Source of the DNA: Myxococcales bacterium
GTDB taxonomy: Bacteria; Myxococcota_A; Polyangia; Palsa-1104; JAEUJZ01
Assembly: GCA_016794365.1 (NCBI GenBank)
Contig: JAEUKB010000017.1
Coordinates: 78,578 to 142,577 of the forward strand
Length of the DNA: 64,000 bases
Direction of reading: 5' to 3'
The position numbers and the translations under genes are program-made. The notes beneath the pieces are model-generated. The model had not been told where the DNA came from, ran no database searches, and saw only the letters and a program-made list of their open reading frames with translations. Positions 33,031-41,430 of this stretch are shown here, one piece after another (positions within the stretch are counted from its first letter, which is position 1; each line of letters opens with the position of its first letter).

Positions 33031-34191
33031 TCACTGTTTGGCAAACGGATCCGACAGCGCGGGATTTTGCAAAAAGCTTGGATCGGTGAGCGCGTGTAGG
33101 AACTCGATCACATCTGCGCGCTCACTCGGGCTAAGCGAAAACGGACGGACAAACAGGCTCTTGTTGGGATGAAGTACACCATCGCCAGCGTTTGGACCCT
33201 CTGTGACATTTCGTCCGCCGCGTGCGTAATGATCCAGCACATCTTCCAGCGTTGCGACGCTTCCGTCATGCATGTACGGAGCGGTCACAGCAATGTTGCG
33301 CAGCGTGGGTGCGCGGAATCGACCACGATCGCGATCCTTTCCGGTTAGCTCATACAGACCTTGATTTCCCGTCGGATACGCGCCAGTTCCTGCGATGTTA
33401 TACAGCCCAGTTACGTGGTAGTTGGTTTCATCAAAGGTAGAGCGCTCTGATGTCGTTGCATCCGAAAAGTTGAAGCCGCCATGACAGTGAAAGCACTCCA
33501 ACCGCTCGGAAAAAAACAGATCCATTCCACGCTTGGCTGCATCAGACATCGCGCCAGGTTCGTTGCCGTAGATGAATCGATCGTACGCAGAGCGACCCGA
33601 GATGAGCGTTCTTTCAAAGCTCGCCAGTGCCTTGGTGATGTTCGTCAAAGAGATCGGACGCGGCTCATCAGGAAACGCACGCGCAAACAGCTCTGGATAG
33701 CGCGCATCCGACGACAAGCGATCCAGTAACTCTTGCTCTTTTCCGCTAAGTCCCAGCTCCACCGGACGCTCTCCGAACATGGGTCCAAGCGCTTGTTCTT
33801 CCAGCGTCCGCAAAAGCGGATTGGCCCACGTCAGCGCAGAGACATACGCCACATTCGTCAGGCCCATGGCCGAGCGTGGATGGATCTGTCCGGTCGATCC
33901 CACAGAGCGAGCAAGTCCGTCGGTAAATCCCAGCTCTTGCTTGTGGCAAGATGCGCAGGACTGCGTGCCGTTGCCGGACATTCTCTTGTCGTAAAACAGC
34001 CGTCTGCCCAGCTCGATCTTGACCTTGCTCTGTGGGTTTTGTGTAGGCACAAGCGGTGCTGGGAATCCTTTGGGGAGAGACTCCTCTGCGACCGCTTCCG
34101 CTGGAACATCCGTCGGTACGCAGCCAACGTACAAGCTGCCAAGCAGGCTACACAACAGGCCACACAGATGAAGCGATCGAGTTCTGTTCAT
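33031..34191 (-). CDS. mbnH: MbnH/MauG-type di-haem cytochrome c peroxidase family lipoprotein
   Basis: 386 residues with two haem c motifs, CASCH (in GNGTQSCASCHKQELGFTDG) and CFHCH (in LECFHCHGGFNFSD), and the cytochrome c peroxidase fold landmarks KIELGRRLFYDKRMS, SLTNITKALASFERTLISG, GRFRAPTLRNIAVTAPYMHD. The signal peptide ends LYVGC, a lipobox. MbnH proteins oxidise a Trp of their MbnP partner to kynurenine, creating a copper site. The mbnP gene lies 6 bp upstream, which makes MbnH more likely than a classical peroxidase. Periplasmic. Confidence 0.85.
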   Translation of the reverse strand: MNRTRSLHLCGLLCSLLGSLYVGCVPTDVPAEAVAEESLPKGFPAPLVPTQNPQSKVKIELGRRLFYDKRMSGNGTQSCASCHKQELGFTDGLARSVGSTGQIHPRSAMGLTNVAYVSALTWANPLLRTLEEQALGPMFGERPVELGLSGKEQELLDRLSSDARYPELFARAFPDEPRPISLTNITKALASFERTLISGRSAYDRFIYGNEPGAMSDAAKRGMDLFFSERLECFHCHGGFNFSDATTSERSTFDETNYHVTGLYNIAGTGAYPTGNQGLYELTGKDRDRGRFRAPTLRNIAVTAPYMHDGSVATLEDVLDHYARGGRNVTEGPNAGDGVLHPNKSLFVRPFSLSPSERADVIEFLHALTDPSFLQNPALSDPFAKQ

Positions 34192-34197
34192 GATCCG

Positions 34198-35118
34198 CTA
34201 TGGTCCTACGCGAAAGATCTTTTGCGCGACGGAAGGACTGCTTCCGTAGGGAAGTCCCAGCGCAGAAAATAGGGGCGCACAGTCCGCATTGCCAGGTCCA
34301 GACATACACTCTGTTCCCTTGGTCTGCATAAGGTCTGACTCCGCCAGCAGCGTCGCTACATCCAGCACAATCTTGGACGATGAGGGATCGAATCCTGTCA
34401 GCGAAACCTCAGGTCGGTTCGGACTCTGGCAGCTTATCACTGCACCCGTTCCGTCTTTTTGACAGCCAGTGCTTCCCAAGTGAACGACCAGACCCGCGCT
34501 GCCAGTCACTTCCCCTTCCAGACGCAAAAACTTATAGCCAGACTGCCACGACCAGAACATCGAGCTGAGATTGAGCGGCGACTCTGCCTTGGTCACATCC
34601 GCGTGGTTGAGCGCAAACGGAACGCCCAAACGGAATCGCAGTCCTTGCCACTTGTTACTACCAGCCGGGATGGTTCCGCGTACTACAGTGTTCAGTTCTG
34701 TCGTTCCTGTACACGCTCCGCTCTTGTCTTCAAAGTCCAGCAGCGCAACGCGCTGGTTCTGCCACTTGTTATCTACTGTGAGCGTCAGCGGAACCTCGGT
34801 TCCTTGCTGCTCCACAAGCCGCACATCGTGAACATAGAAGCGAAGATCGGACAGCTCCAGCGTCGCAGAACCGCTCTTTCCTAAGCCACTATACTTTTGT
34901 CCACAGCGCGCTTCCTTTTGACCTAGCTGCGCTGCGAACGACAGCACCACGGACTGCGTCTGCGCAGAGGAGAGATCCGCAGTTGCCATGTCTCCATCAT
35001 GATGATGCTCATGCGTATCGGCATCATCGCTGTTGCCATGTTCCGACGGAGAGTGTTCACAACCAACAGGAAGCAGACACAGTCCGCTCACAAGCAGAGA
35101 TAGAAAAGGAATCTTCAC
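34198..35118 (-). CDS. mbnP: MbnP-type copper-binding lipoprotein (metallo-mystery pair)
   Basis: 306 residues: signal peptide MKIPFLSLLVSGLCLLPVGC with lipobox, then a His/Asp-rich stretch (DTHEHHHDGD), a plausible first metal site. The family core follows: VLSFAAQLGQKEARCGQKYS, LELSDLRFYVHDVRL, RGTIPAGSNKWQGLRFRLGV, MFWSWQSGYKFLRLEGEV (with the Trp candidate for kynurenine conversion) and Cys pairs including CMSGPGNADCAPLF of the four-Cys TIGR04052 family. MbnP binds copper in the periplasm after MbnH modification. The gene follows a 148-bp gap containing a 19-bp repeat, where its own promoter may lie. Confidence 0.85.
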   Translation of the reverse strand: MKIPFLSLLVSGLCLLPVGCEHSPSEHGNSDDADTHEHHHDGDMATADLSSAQTQSVVLSFAAQLGQKEARCGQKYSGLGKSGSATLELSDLRFYVHDVRLVEQQGTEVPLTLTVDNKWQNQRVALLDFEDKSGACTGTTELNTVVRGTIPAGSNKWQGLRFRLGVPFALNHADVTKAESPLNLSSMFWSWQSGYKFLRLEGEVTGSAGLVVHLGSTGCQKDGTGAVISCQSPNRPEVSLTGFDPSSSKIVLDVATLLAESDLMQTKGTECMSGPGNADCAPLFSALGLPYGSSPSVAQKIFRVGP

Positions 35119-35216
35119 GGCGTGGCTCCTTACGAGAAGTTAGGTTCAACATCGCAACGCTAGTCAAGGACTACGTGCATGAACATGTGACAAGTTGTCG
35201 CAGCGAGAGCAGCTCA

Positions 35217-35273
35217 GCCAGCGACAAGCTACTTGGCCAGCGACAAGCTACTTGGCCAGCGACAAGCTATTTG
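35217..35273. repeat. Three tandem 19-bp repeats upstream of mbnP
   Basis: GCCAGCGACAAGCTACTTG occurs at 35217-35235 and 35236-35254, with a third, diverging copy at 35255-35273 (CTATTTGATCG). The third copy supplies the TAG stop (35267-35269) of the upstream lipoprotein gene. The array lies about 100 bp before the mbnP start and could hold regulator sites or have arisen by slippage. Confidence 0.6.
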
Positions 35274-35842
35274 ATCGATACGGAAAGAGGTGCAGAACGG
35301 AACGGTCCAGAGACGATCTCGTTTTTTTGGAAGTGACTCCGATACAGCGTCACCGTCAGCGTCTTTCCGGTCCAGGTTCGCCAGGTTGCCAGCGGAATCC
35401 CCGCAAACTGTCGCGTGGTCAGCACCCGATAGACATCCGATCCATCAATACGCACATGCAGATCGAACACCGTTCCGGTCACCTCGGGCAGATGCAGCGG
35501 AGAAAGTCCGCCATGATGCTGCGGCTGATACTGAGGACAAGTGACGTTGCCATCACGCTGTCCTGCACTGCTCTTGCTTGGCGCAAAGCGAAACACCGCT
35601 GCGATATCACTCGCCAGGAATGCATCGCTTGTTGGCTCTGTAAAAATCGGCGCTTGCTCTGGATCCACCTGCGCAGAAGCACTTTTCAGTGCGTTATCTA
35701 GTGTGATCCAGTTTTCGTCGCTGGCACAGCCTTCATAGCTTGGCTCTGGGCCCTTTGCGGACAAGTCATCACACTGACAAAGGAAGAGCCAAGGAAAGGT
35801 CAAAAGGAGTGCGTGTAAGCGACTCCTGTTCAAGGTCTTCAT
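35267..35842 (-). CDS. Lipoprotein of the RegBA-MbnPH locus, unknown function
   Basis: 191 residues starting MKTLNRSRLHALLLTFPWLF and ending its signal at FLCQC, a usable lipobox. The mature part contains a Cys pair region (EGCASDENW, VTCPQYQPQHHGG) and a beta-rich C-terminal half (VTGTVFDLHVRIDGSDVYRV, WRTWTGKTLTVTLYRSHF). I recognise no family. It lies 15 bp after the response-regulator gene and before mbnP on the same strand, so it probably belongs to the same copper/redox pathway; HH and Cys residues would fit metal handling, but that is inference. Confidence 0.6.
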   Translation of the reverse strand: MKTLNRSRLHALLLTFPWLFLCQCDDLSAKGPEPSYEGCASDENWITLDNALKSASAQVDPEQAPIFTEPTSDAFLASDIAAVFRFAPSKSSAGQRDGNVTCPQYQPQHHGGLSPLHLPEVTGTVFDLHVRIDGSDVYRVLTTRQFAGIPLATWRTWTGKTLTVTLYRSHFQKNEIVSGPFRSAPLSVSIK

Positions 35843-35857
35843 GGTGAACAGAGACTC

Positions 35858-36439
35858 CTATTTTCCGGGTGGATACTTGCTTAGCTTGCGCTGAAGAGAG
35901 CGACGATGCAGTCCCAACCGACGTGCCGCTTCCGAGATGTTTCCGCCACTTTCAGACAGCGCCCGCTGAATGTGTTCCCACTCTGCTTTGGCCAAAGAAG
36001 GAATCTGTACGTCTCCAGAGGTGGTGGTCAGCGGTGGCTGTCCCGCTCGGGCAAACGCAGCGATCAGCTCATCCGCATCGGTTGGCTTGGTGACATACTG
36101 AAGTGCTCCCAAACGAACTGCATCGACGGCAGTTGCAATGCTTCCGTATCCGGTCAGGACCACAATCCGAGTGCCCGCATCCAGCAGAGCCAGATCCCGA
36201 ACCAGCTCCAGTCCTGATCGACCGGGCATCTTCAGATCCACGACCGCCAGCTCGGGAGGCTCTGCTTTCGCAAGGACCATCGCAGCGTCATATCCATCGG
36301 CTGTGCGGACTCCGTACCCGCGCTCACGCAGCGCACGCGCCATCCGTTCACGGAGTCGATCATCATCATCAACGAGCAGCACAGTCTGCGAATCAAGCAG
36401 CGCGAGCGCACCCGATTCTGGCCTACTGACTCCGCTCAT
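35858..36439 (-). CDS. RegA/ActR/PrrA-type response regulator
   Basis: 193 residues. Receiver domain: VLLVDDDDRLRERMARAL (acidic pocket), VVDLKMPGRSGLELV with the phospho-acceptor Asp, VVLTGYGSIATAVDAVRLGA (Thr/Ser switch), QYVTKPTDADEL (Lys). A short linker and a Fis-type helix-turn-helix follow: GNISEAARRLGLHRRSLQRK, the near-invariant DNA-binding end of RegA/PrrA/ActR. This class couples redox state to respiratory and cofactor genes. The ATG overlaps the kinase stop by 4 bp, showing coupling. Confidence 0.9.
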   Translation of the reverse strand: MSGVSRPESGALALLDSQTVLLVDDDDRLRERMARALRERGYGVRTADGYDAAMVLAKAEPPELAVVDLKMPGRSGLELVRDLALLDAGTRIVVLTGYGSIATAVDAVRLGALQYVTKPTDADELIAAFARAGQPPLTTTSGDVQIPSLAKAEWEHIQRALSESGGNISEAARRLGLHRRSLQRKLSKYPPGK

Positions 36440-37797
36440 TGCGAGTCCTCTGTTTGCATCGAAGAAGGAACGCGCAGCGTCGCAGTCGTGCCTTTTCCTT
36501 TGGTCGATTCAATGTGAAGCGTTCCGCCCATACTGGTTGCAACTTCACGACACAGAAACAGTCCAAGACCCATTCCGCGTCCTGGCTGCTTGGTGGTGAA
36601 GAACGGCTCGCCCGCATGCGTCAGCGTGTCTTCATCCATTCCTGATCCACTGTCTGCAACTACAATCTCAACGAGATCACCGACGGACTTTACGTAGACA
36701 TCTACCGATCCATCTATCGATCCATCTATCGATCCATCTATCGATCCATCTATTGGTCCATCGACATCAGCAGATGCATCTTGCGCGTTCTTCATCAGCG
36801 CAGACAAGGCATGCGTCAACGCACGCTCTGGTCCAGTCAGCAAAGGAATCGTTCTCTCATCGGATAGATGAACGTGAACCGGCGGTAGTGCTGGCAGCGC
36901 AAGCCGCGCACCGGACAGCCAAACAGACACCGGCTGCGTCGATAGACTTTCCCCCGGATGCTGACCCGCATCGCTTGCGAGCTGCGTCAAAACAGCTCTA
37001 CAGCGCTCGACCGATTCACGAATCAGATCGAGATCATCGCGCAGTCCTTCCGCATCGTGCGGCAGGTTCCGCAGCAGCTCTTTGGCCACCAAGTTGATGG
37101 TTGAAAGCGGAGATCCCAGCTCATGCGCGGCCCCCGCAGCCAAGGTTGCCAGCGACGCCAGCTTCTCTTTCCGAAGTGCCAAGTTGCGCGCTGCTTCCAG
37201 CTCATGTTCGCGCTCACGCAGTGCATGCGTCACGCGCATCAGAAAGTACACGATGAAGATCGCAGCGATGCTAAACGCGACCCACATCCCAGGAATGTGA
37301 AGCTGCATCTGCTCTGCATGAGACATTGGAAGGGGTCGATGCCACACAAACAGGAGCGCGGAACAGAGTGCAGACAGCGATGCGAGCGCCCAGGTAAAGC
37401 GCGGAGTCATAGAGACCGCAGCCATCGCGATCAGCACCAGATACAGAAAGCCAAACGGATTGAGCGGTCCCCCTGTCAGCGACAGAAGCGCGGTCAGATG
37501 AAGCACATCATGAACCATCAGTGCAGGCAGCAGTAGACCCGGAATGGATCGCTTCTTCCGTCTCAGATACAGCGCACCAAGCGTGGTCAGCAGCGCCAAC
37601 ACAATCAGCGAAAACAGCGCGAGCAGCGGAAGCTGAATCCGCATTCCCCACTGCACCGTGATGATCGTCCCAATCTGACCAAGGAGCGATCCGAGTCGCA
37701 AGCGAAGGAACCAGTCACAGTTGATCGCGCGCGGCTCCAGAGGCTCTGGTTGCGCCATGTGGAGAGGAGCGGACAGCCTGTGTGAATCAGCAGACAT
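36436..37797 (-). CDS. RegB/PrrB/ActS-type membrane histidine kinase
   Basis: Start placed at 37797 ([18 protein letters not shown]); the frame is open to 38022 but that would overlap the divergent gene. Six hydrophobic helices span residues ~40-190. GGPLNPF at ~109-115 matches the GGxxNPF quinone-binding signature of RegB. The phospho-acceptor box is [20 protein letters not shown] (His ~225), and [12 protein letters not shown] carries a Cys (~266) where RegB has its redox-active Cys. The HATPase domain has an N-box (LMKNAQDAS), G1 (ADSGSGMD) and [14 protein letters not shown]. Between N-box and G1 the DNA has four perfect 12-bp repeats giving GSID units. Likely a redox sensor for the RegA-type partner. 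Confidence 0.85.
   Translation of the reverse strand: MSADSHRLSAPLHMAQPEPLEPRAINCDWFLRLRLGSLLGQIGTIITVQWGMRIQLPLLALFSLIVLALLTTLGALYLRRKKRSIPGLLLPALMVHDVLHLTALLSLTGGPLNPFGFLYLVLIAMAAVSMTPRFTWALASLSALCSALLFVWHRPLPMSHAEQMQLHIPGMWVAFSIAAIFIVYFLMRVTHALREREHELEAARNLALRKEKLASLATLAAGAAHELGSPLSTINLVAKELLRNLPHDAEGLRDDLDLIRESVERCRAVLTQLASDAGQHPGESLSTQPVSVWLSGARLALPALPPVHVHLSDERTIPLLTGPERALTHALSALMKNAQDASADVDGPIDGSIDGSIDGSIDGSVDVYVKSVGDLVEIVVADSGSGMDEDTLTHAGEPFFTTKQPGRGMGLGLFLCREVATSMGGTLHIESTKGKGTTATLRVPSSMQTEDSQ
36706..36753. repeat. Four perfect 12-bp tandem repeats inside the histidine kinase gene
   Basis: CGATCCATCTAT is repeated four times at 36706-36753, with degenerate units on both sides, encoding GSID repeats (minus strand) between the N-box and the G1 box of the ATP-binding domain. 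As 12 is a multiple of three, copy-number change would keep the frame and only change loop length. Confidence 0.8.
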
Positions 37798-37888
37798 ACG
37801 ACGGCAACTACCACGGATTGGCCGCGCTGTGCCTGTGACATTTTGCCGCATGTCCAGCGTCCCGTTCGCGCGGTAGCGTGCCGCCGTC

Positions 37889-38779
37889 ATGAATGCAGGT
37901 CTGCTCTGTACTTTGATCGTAAGCGGTGCCGTGGGCTTGATTCCCAGCCGAGCGAGTGCATGTGCATCCTGCGGCTGCGGTGACCCAACCCTGACGGCCA
38001 TGGGAATGGAAAAGCCGTTCAAGCATCGCCTCCGTTTGTCACTGGAGCAGCGCGCGGGGGTTCACAGCTCTTACGCGCAGCAGGAACGGACGCTGATCGC
38101 ACGTACGGCACTTACAGGATCGTATTCTCCGACGAGTTTTTTGACGTTCGCCGCTCTTCTTCCGTTCTTTGCAGCCCATACACAGACCGATCAAAATGAA
38201 GGAAAGACCGTATACGGACTGGGTGATTTCGAGCTGATGGCGCGTGCGCTGATCTTTCGGGATCGCTCTTTTTCACCGCGTCATCTGATCGGACTACTCG
38301 CCGGAATCAAGACCCCAACCGGACCACGCAGAACAGACAGTAGTGGATATCCAGCGACGGCAGATCTACAACCCGGAAGTGGATCGTGGGATGGTCTGTT
38401 TGGTGCGCAGTACAACTACTTTGGGGACTCTGTTTCCTTCTTTTTGTCAGCCAGCTATCGCCTAAGCAGCACCGGATATGTGAACTACAAGCGAGGCAGT
38501 GTGCTGGGCGCGACCGCGTTTGTGCAGACTCCGATTGTGCGTCGCATTGCGGTAGGCTCGGGCCTGGATACATCGTGGACGATGCAGAGTGTGCTCTCAA
38601 GTGGGGCGCTGGCTCCCAATACCGGAGGAATGCTCGTGTCACTGACCTACGGCGTGCTGTTTGCGATCCGTACAGACTGGCTGCTGCGCGTTCAGCTACA
38701 GACTCCGATCATCCAGCGCTGGATCGGAAGCCAAGCAGAGTCACCCACCGGCATTGTGTCGTTGACCGCTGATCTATAG
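37889..38779 (+). CDS. Outer-membrane/transporter-like protein with CASCGCGDP motif
   Basis: 296 residues: signal peptide MNAGLLCTLIVSGAVGLIPS ending ASA, then CASCGCGDPTLTAMG directly at the mature N-terminus and a series of amphipathic strands (LRLSLEQRAGVHSSYAQQ, DFELMARALIFRDRSF, SVSFFLSASYRLSSTGYVNY, LVSLTYGVLFAIRTDWLLRV). This looks like an outer-membrane barrel with a tight Cys cluster that could bind metal. It is divergent from the RegB-type kinase, sharing a ~90-bp promoter region, which fits common control with the MbnP/MbnH genes. Transported species unknown. Confidence 0.65.
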   Translation: MNAGLLCTLIVSGAVGLIPSRASACASCGCGDPTLTAMGMEKPFKHRLRLSLEQRAGVHSSYAQQERTLIARTALTGSYSPTSFLTFAALLPFFAAHTQTDQNEGKTVYGLGDFELMARALIFRDRSFSPRHLIGLLAGIKTPTGPRRTDSSGYPATADLQPGSGSWDGLFGAQYNYFGDSVSFFLSASYRLSSTGYVNYKRGSVLGATAFVQTPIVRRIAVGSGLDTSWTMQSVLSSGALAPNTGGMLVSLTYGVLFAIRTDWLLRVQLQTPIIQRWIGSQAESPTGIVSLTADL

Positions 38780-38813
38780 GAATGTGCAGAAGGACCGTCT
38801 CTGTGCTTAGTCC

Positions 38814-40004
38814 TTACGGAGTCGGACAGCTTCCGCTGACGTTCAAAATCTGCGGATCGTAGTGGACCTTTAGCATGCTGTTTATCGATAGAGAATCGAC
38901 TATCAAGCCACCGTAAAAATCCAGGGGTGCGCTGACCGAAACCGCACGCCTACGTCCCATCATGATCGCGCTGATGAAGCCGCCACCGGACAGAGAGATG
39001 CTATCGATTCCGCCCGGAAAGAATCGGACGCGCGGAGGCGACTTGGGATCCCCGATCGCCACCACGCCACCAACTTCCACGTCTCCGTGAACATACAAAT
39101 CAAGCTGTGCGCCATCCGCAAGTAAGATGGTTAGGTCTTTTCCGATGCTCAGACCGCCGCCGATTGCCAGCTCGACACGTCCGCTGATTTGAATCGTCAA
39201 GCTTCCCAAGCCAGACACGCGCTGAAAGTAGTAGCGACCACAGGACAGTTGCAGCGATGGACTGGCTGCAAATCCTTCGAGCGAGTTTTGGTCCATTCCC
39301 AAGCGCCCTGTTTGACTCTCTGCTTGGATGTTCAAGATCGGACCTGAGACATACGGATCCAAGCTACAGGGACACGGCGCAGCGACAGAGACAGCGGCAC
39401 TCCGAGACAGACCAATCGTGCGCTGACCTGTCACAGTGACCGTGCTTCCCATCGGTGTAGTAAGTGTTCCCAGCACCGACAAGTTCACAAGAGAGATATT
39501 GCCTCCGACCTCTGCATCGCTGGCCACACTGACGGTGTTTCCGCTCAGTCCTCCTTGAATAGCCAACGGACCCTGCACAGAGAGCGCGCCCATCACTTGC
39601 ACCATGGAAGGACTCGAAGATCGCAGCGCACCGCTCACATCCCAGGTTCCTTCCGCGCTGATTCCGCCCACCACACCGATGTCACCGCCAGCGCGTCCGG
39701 GCTGATACGGACCTTGGGAACTGTCAAAGGAATCGATCAGCAAGTCGCCGCCACTTAACATTCCACAGACGCAGAGTGGAGAAGGAAGAGAAGCCGCCAG
39801 CAGCTTGCCACCACACAGGGATGCATCTTGTGCGCCCGCAACTTGTGGACCTTGAGCGCTACAGAATGCGCTCACTGGCTCTGCGCAAATTCCTTCAGAG
39901 CAGCGCGCAGTTGCAATCACATCATCCACAGAACATCCAGCTACAGATAGGCTCAGTCCTGCGCAGCACAAAGCGATGAGGACAGACGAACGGAAGGCAC
40001 TCAT
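38814..40004 (-). CDS. Beta-helical, polymer-forming-like lipoprotein
   Basis: 396 residues with a clear lipobox (ALCCAGLSLSVAGC). The mature N-terminus is Cys-rich (CSEGICAEPVSAFC, CGGKLLA, CVCGML), then long stretches of short Gly/Ser/Val strands (GALSVQGPLAIQGGLSGNTV, DAEVGGNISLVNLSVLGT, ISGRVELAIGGGLSIGKDL) as in right-handed beta-helices and bactofilin/DUF7305-like proteins. It is the last gene of the ECF-sigma operon, its start overlapping the previous stop by 4 bp. Inferred to be a surface or periplasmic structural protein. Confidence 0.65.
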   Translation of the reverse strand: MSAFRSSVLIALCCAGLSLSVAGCSVDDVIATARCSEGICAEPVSAFCSAQGPQVAGAQDASLCGGKLLAASLPSPLCVCGMLSGGDLLIDSFDSSQGPYQPGRAGGDIGVVGGISAEGTWDVSGALRSSSPSMVQVMGALSVQGPLAIQGGLSGNTVSVASDAEVGGNISLVNLSVLGTLTTPMGSTVTVTGQRTIGLSRSAAVSVAAPCPCSLDPYVSGPILNIQAESQTGRLGMDQNSLEGFAASPSLQLSCGRYYFQRVSGLGSLTIQISGRVELAIGGGLSIGKDLTILLADGAQLDLYVHGDVEVGGVVAIGDPKSPPRVRFFPGGIDSISLSGGGFISAIMMGRRRAVSVSAPLDFYGGLIVDSLSINSMLKVHYDPQILNVSGSCPTP

Positions 40005-40801
40005 TGCGTGGTTCGCTCCGTCGCTTGGCGCAGTCGAACTTCCATTCTGGCACGCGCGGGAGAGTCGCTGTGATGCGCAAGGAACTCACGAATTGCTTGG
40101 GCTTCTGCTGCGCGATCAGACTGCTGCGCCAGCGCATCACAGATTCCTAAGCGAGCTTCTTCCGCAAGCGTTCCCTGTGGACGAGTGCGCAGCGCAGATC
40201 GAAACATTCGCAGCGCGGCCTGTGGTTGCTTCTTCTTTTCAAGCAAAAGTCCACCTGCCGCCACACGCGCGACATAGCCTTCTTCACTGGTTGGATCCTG
40301 CTGCACGATCTGCTGATAGATCTGGAGAGCTTCCGCAAAGCGCTGCTTTCTTCGTCGCTCATTGGCAATCCGCAGCAGGTCGTGTGCGCTGCGTGAATCG
40401 GACTTCTTCGCTTGCGTACTATGACTGCTGGCACTGTCTGTGATTGCTTCTGATCTCGTCTTTGTTCGCGCTTCGACTCCTGGCTTGGTGCGTACTTCTG
40501 GCTGCGCTGTAAAGACAGGAGCTGATTCCGCTCCTGTGGTCGGAGATGACATCGTCTTAGGAATCCGGATCCAGCGACGAAACAGCAGATAGGAAACGGC
40601 CCCTGTGATTGCTGCGGCACCGCCGAAGATCAGTCCGCGTCTCAGGCTCTGAACGGGAATGGTCGATCCTTTGTGAAGCGCCTGTTCAATCAGCGCAGCT
40701 TGCGCCACTGCCGATAGAGGCGGCGCAGGACCGGGCTGATCATCGAGCGGAGGCAGAAGTCCTTCGATGTCCAGAGACTCTGTGGATCGGCGTTCGCTCA
40801 A
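40001..40801 (-). CDS. Single-TM protein with periplasmic TPR domain, probable anti-sigma/partner of ECF factor
   Basis: 266 residues. The N-terminal ~55 residues are short and cytoplasmic-like (MSERRSTESLDIEGLLPPLD), one TM helix follows (RGLIFGGAAAITGAVSYLLF), then a Ser/Thr/Lys linker and TPR-like helices (IANERRRKQRFAEALQIYQQ, ALRMFRSALRTRPQGTLAEE). The start overlaps the ECF sigma stop by 4 bp. A gene directly behind an ECF factor with one TM often encodes its anti-sigma factor, but there is no zinc HxxxCxxC motif, so the assignment rests on position. Confidence 0.6.
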   Translation of the reverse strand: MSERRSTESLDIEGLLPPLDDQPGPAPPLSAVAQAALIEQALHKGSTIPVQSLRRGLIFGGAAAITGAVSYLLFRRWIRIPKTMSSPTTGAESAPVFTAQPEVRTKPGVEARTKTRSEAITDSASSHSTQAKKSDSRSAHDLLRIANERRRKQRFAEALQIYQQIVQQDPTSEEGYVARVAAGGLLLEKKKQPQAALRMFRSALRTRPQGTLAEEARLGICDALAQQSDRAAEAQAIREFLAHHSDSPARARMEVRLRQATERTTQ

Positions 40802-41418
40802 GGTGCCTCCTCCGTTTCTGTGGAGTCACCTTGCCTTCGCGCCAGCTCGTGTAGCTTTCCTTGCGCGAGCCGCAGTCGGCTCCGAATCGTTTCCTGGGAA
40901 GCGCCACAGTGTACGGCCACTTCAGGAATGCTCAGTCCAATCATGTGATGAAGTACCAGCGCTTGTCTCTGTTCATCAGGAAGATGATCGAGCCGAGCCA
41001 CTGCTTGTCTCCGCAGCGTGTACTGATCGGGGGCGTCTCCTGTACGCGCAACCGGAGCCTCTGCCGACTCACGCTCACGCTCTTTGGTGCGACGTTCTTT
41101 GCGTCGCCAGCCAATCGCGGTGCGAGCCACGATGCGATCCGCCCACGAAGTCAGCTTTCCTTCCGCACGATAGGAAGGGATTCCGCGCACAATCGCAATC
41201 AGTGCTTCCTGTGCGATGTCATCCACATCGCTGTCTCCGCGTATCAAATAACGAATCAGGTTTCGCACGCGCGGCAACAGCTCTGACAAGATCGCGGCCA
41301 GCGCTTTGCGATCGCCTTGCTGCGCCGCTGCAATCCGAGGATCGGGCGGACGGGCATCGCTTCCCAGTGCGGGCATGGGAACAAGCGAAGCATCTGAAGA
41401 TGTAGCGATCAGCCTCAC
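40798..41418 (-). CDS. ECF-type RNA polymerase sigma factor
   Basis: Up to 206 residues (a start at 41376, MPALGSDARPP, is also possible). Region 2: AAQQGDRKALAAILSELLPR, DVDDIAQEALIAIVRGIPSY, LTSWADRIVARTAIGWRRK. Region 4: LPDEQRQALVLHHMIGLSIP, EVAVHCGASQETIRSRLRLA. The 12-bp gap to the upstream barrel gene and the 4-bp overlap with the next gene indicate one operon. The set barrel, sigma, TM-TPR and lipoprotein suggests envelope-state signalling to transcription. Confidence 0.9.
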   Translation of the reverse strand: MRLIATSSDASLVPMPALGSDARPPDPRIAAAQQGDRKALAAILSELLPRVRNLIRYLIRGDSDVDDIAQEALIAIVRGIPSYRAEGKLTSWADRIVARTAIGWRRKERRTKERERESAEAPVARTGDAPDQYTLRRQAVARLDHLPDEQRQALVLHHMIGLSIPEVAVHCGASQETIRSRLRLAQGKLHELARRQGDSTETEEAP

Positions 41419-41430
41419 GAACCGATGTAC

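Noticed and set aside
33031..34191. Classical cytochrome c peroxidase
   Set aside because: The adjacent MbnP with four-Cys motif makes an MbnH role more likely, although activity cannot be read from sequence.
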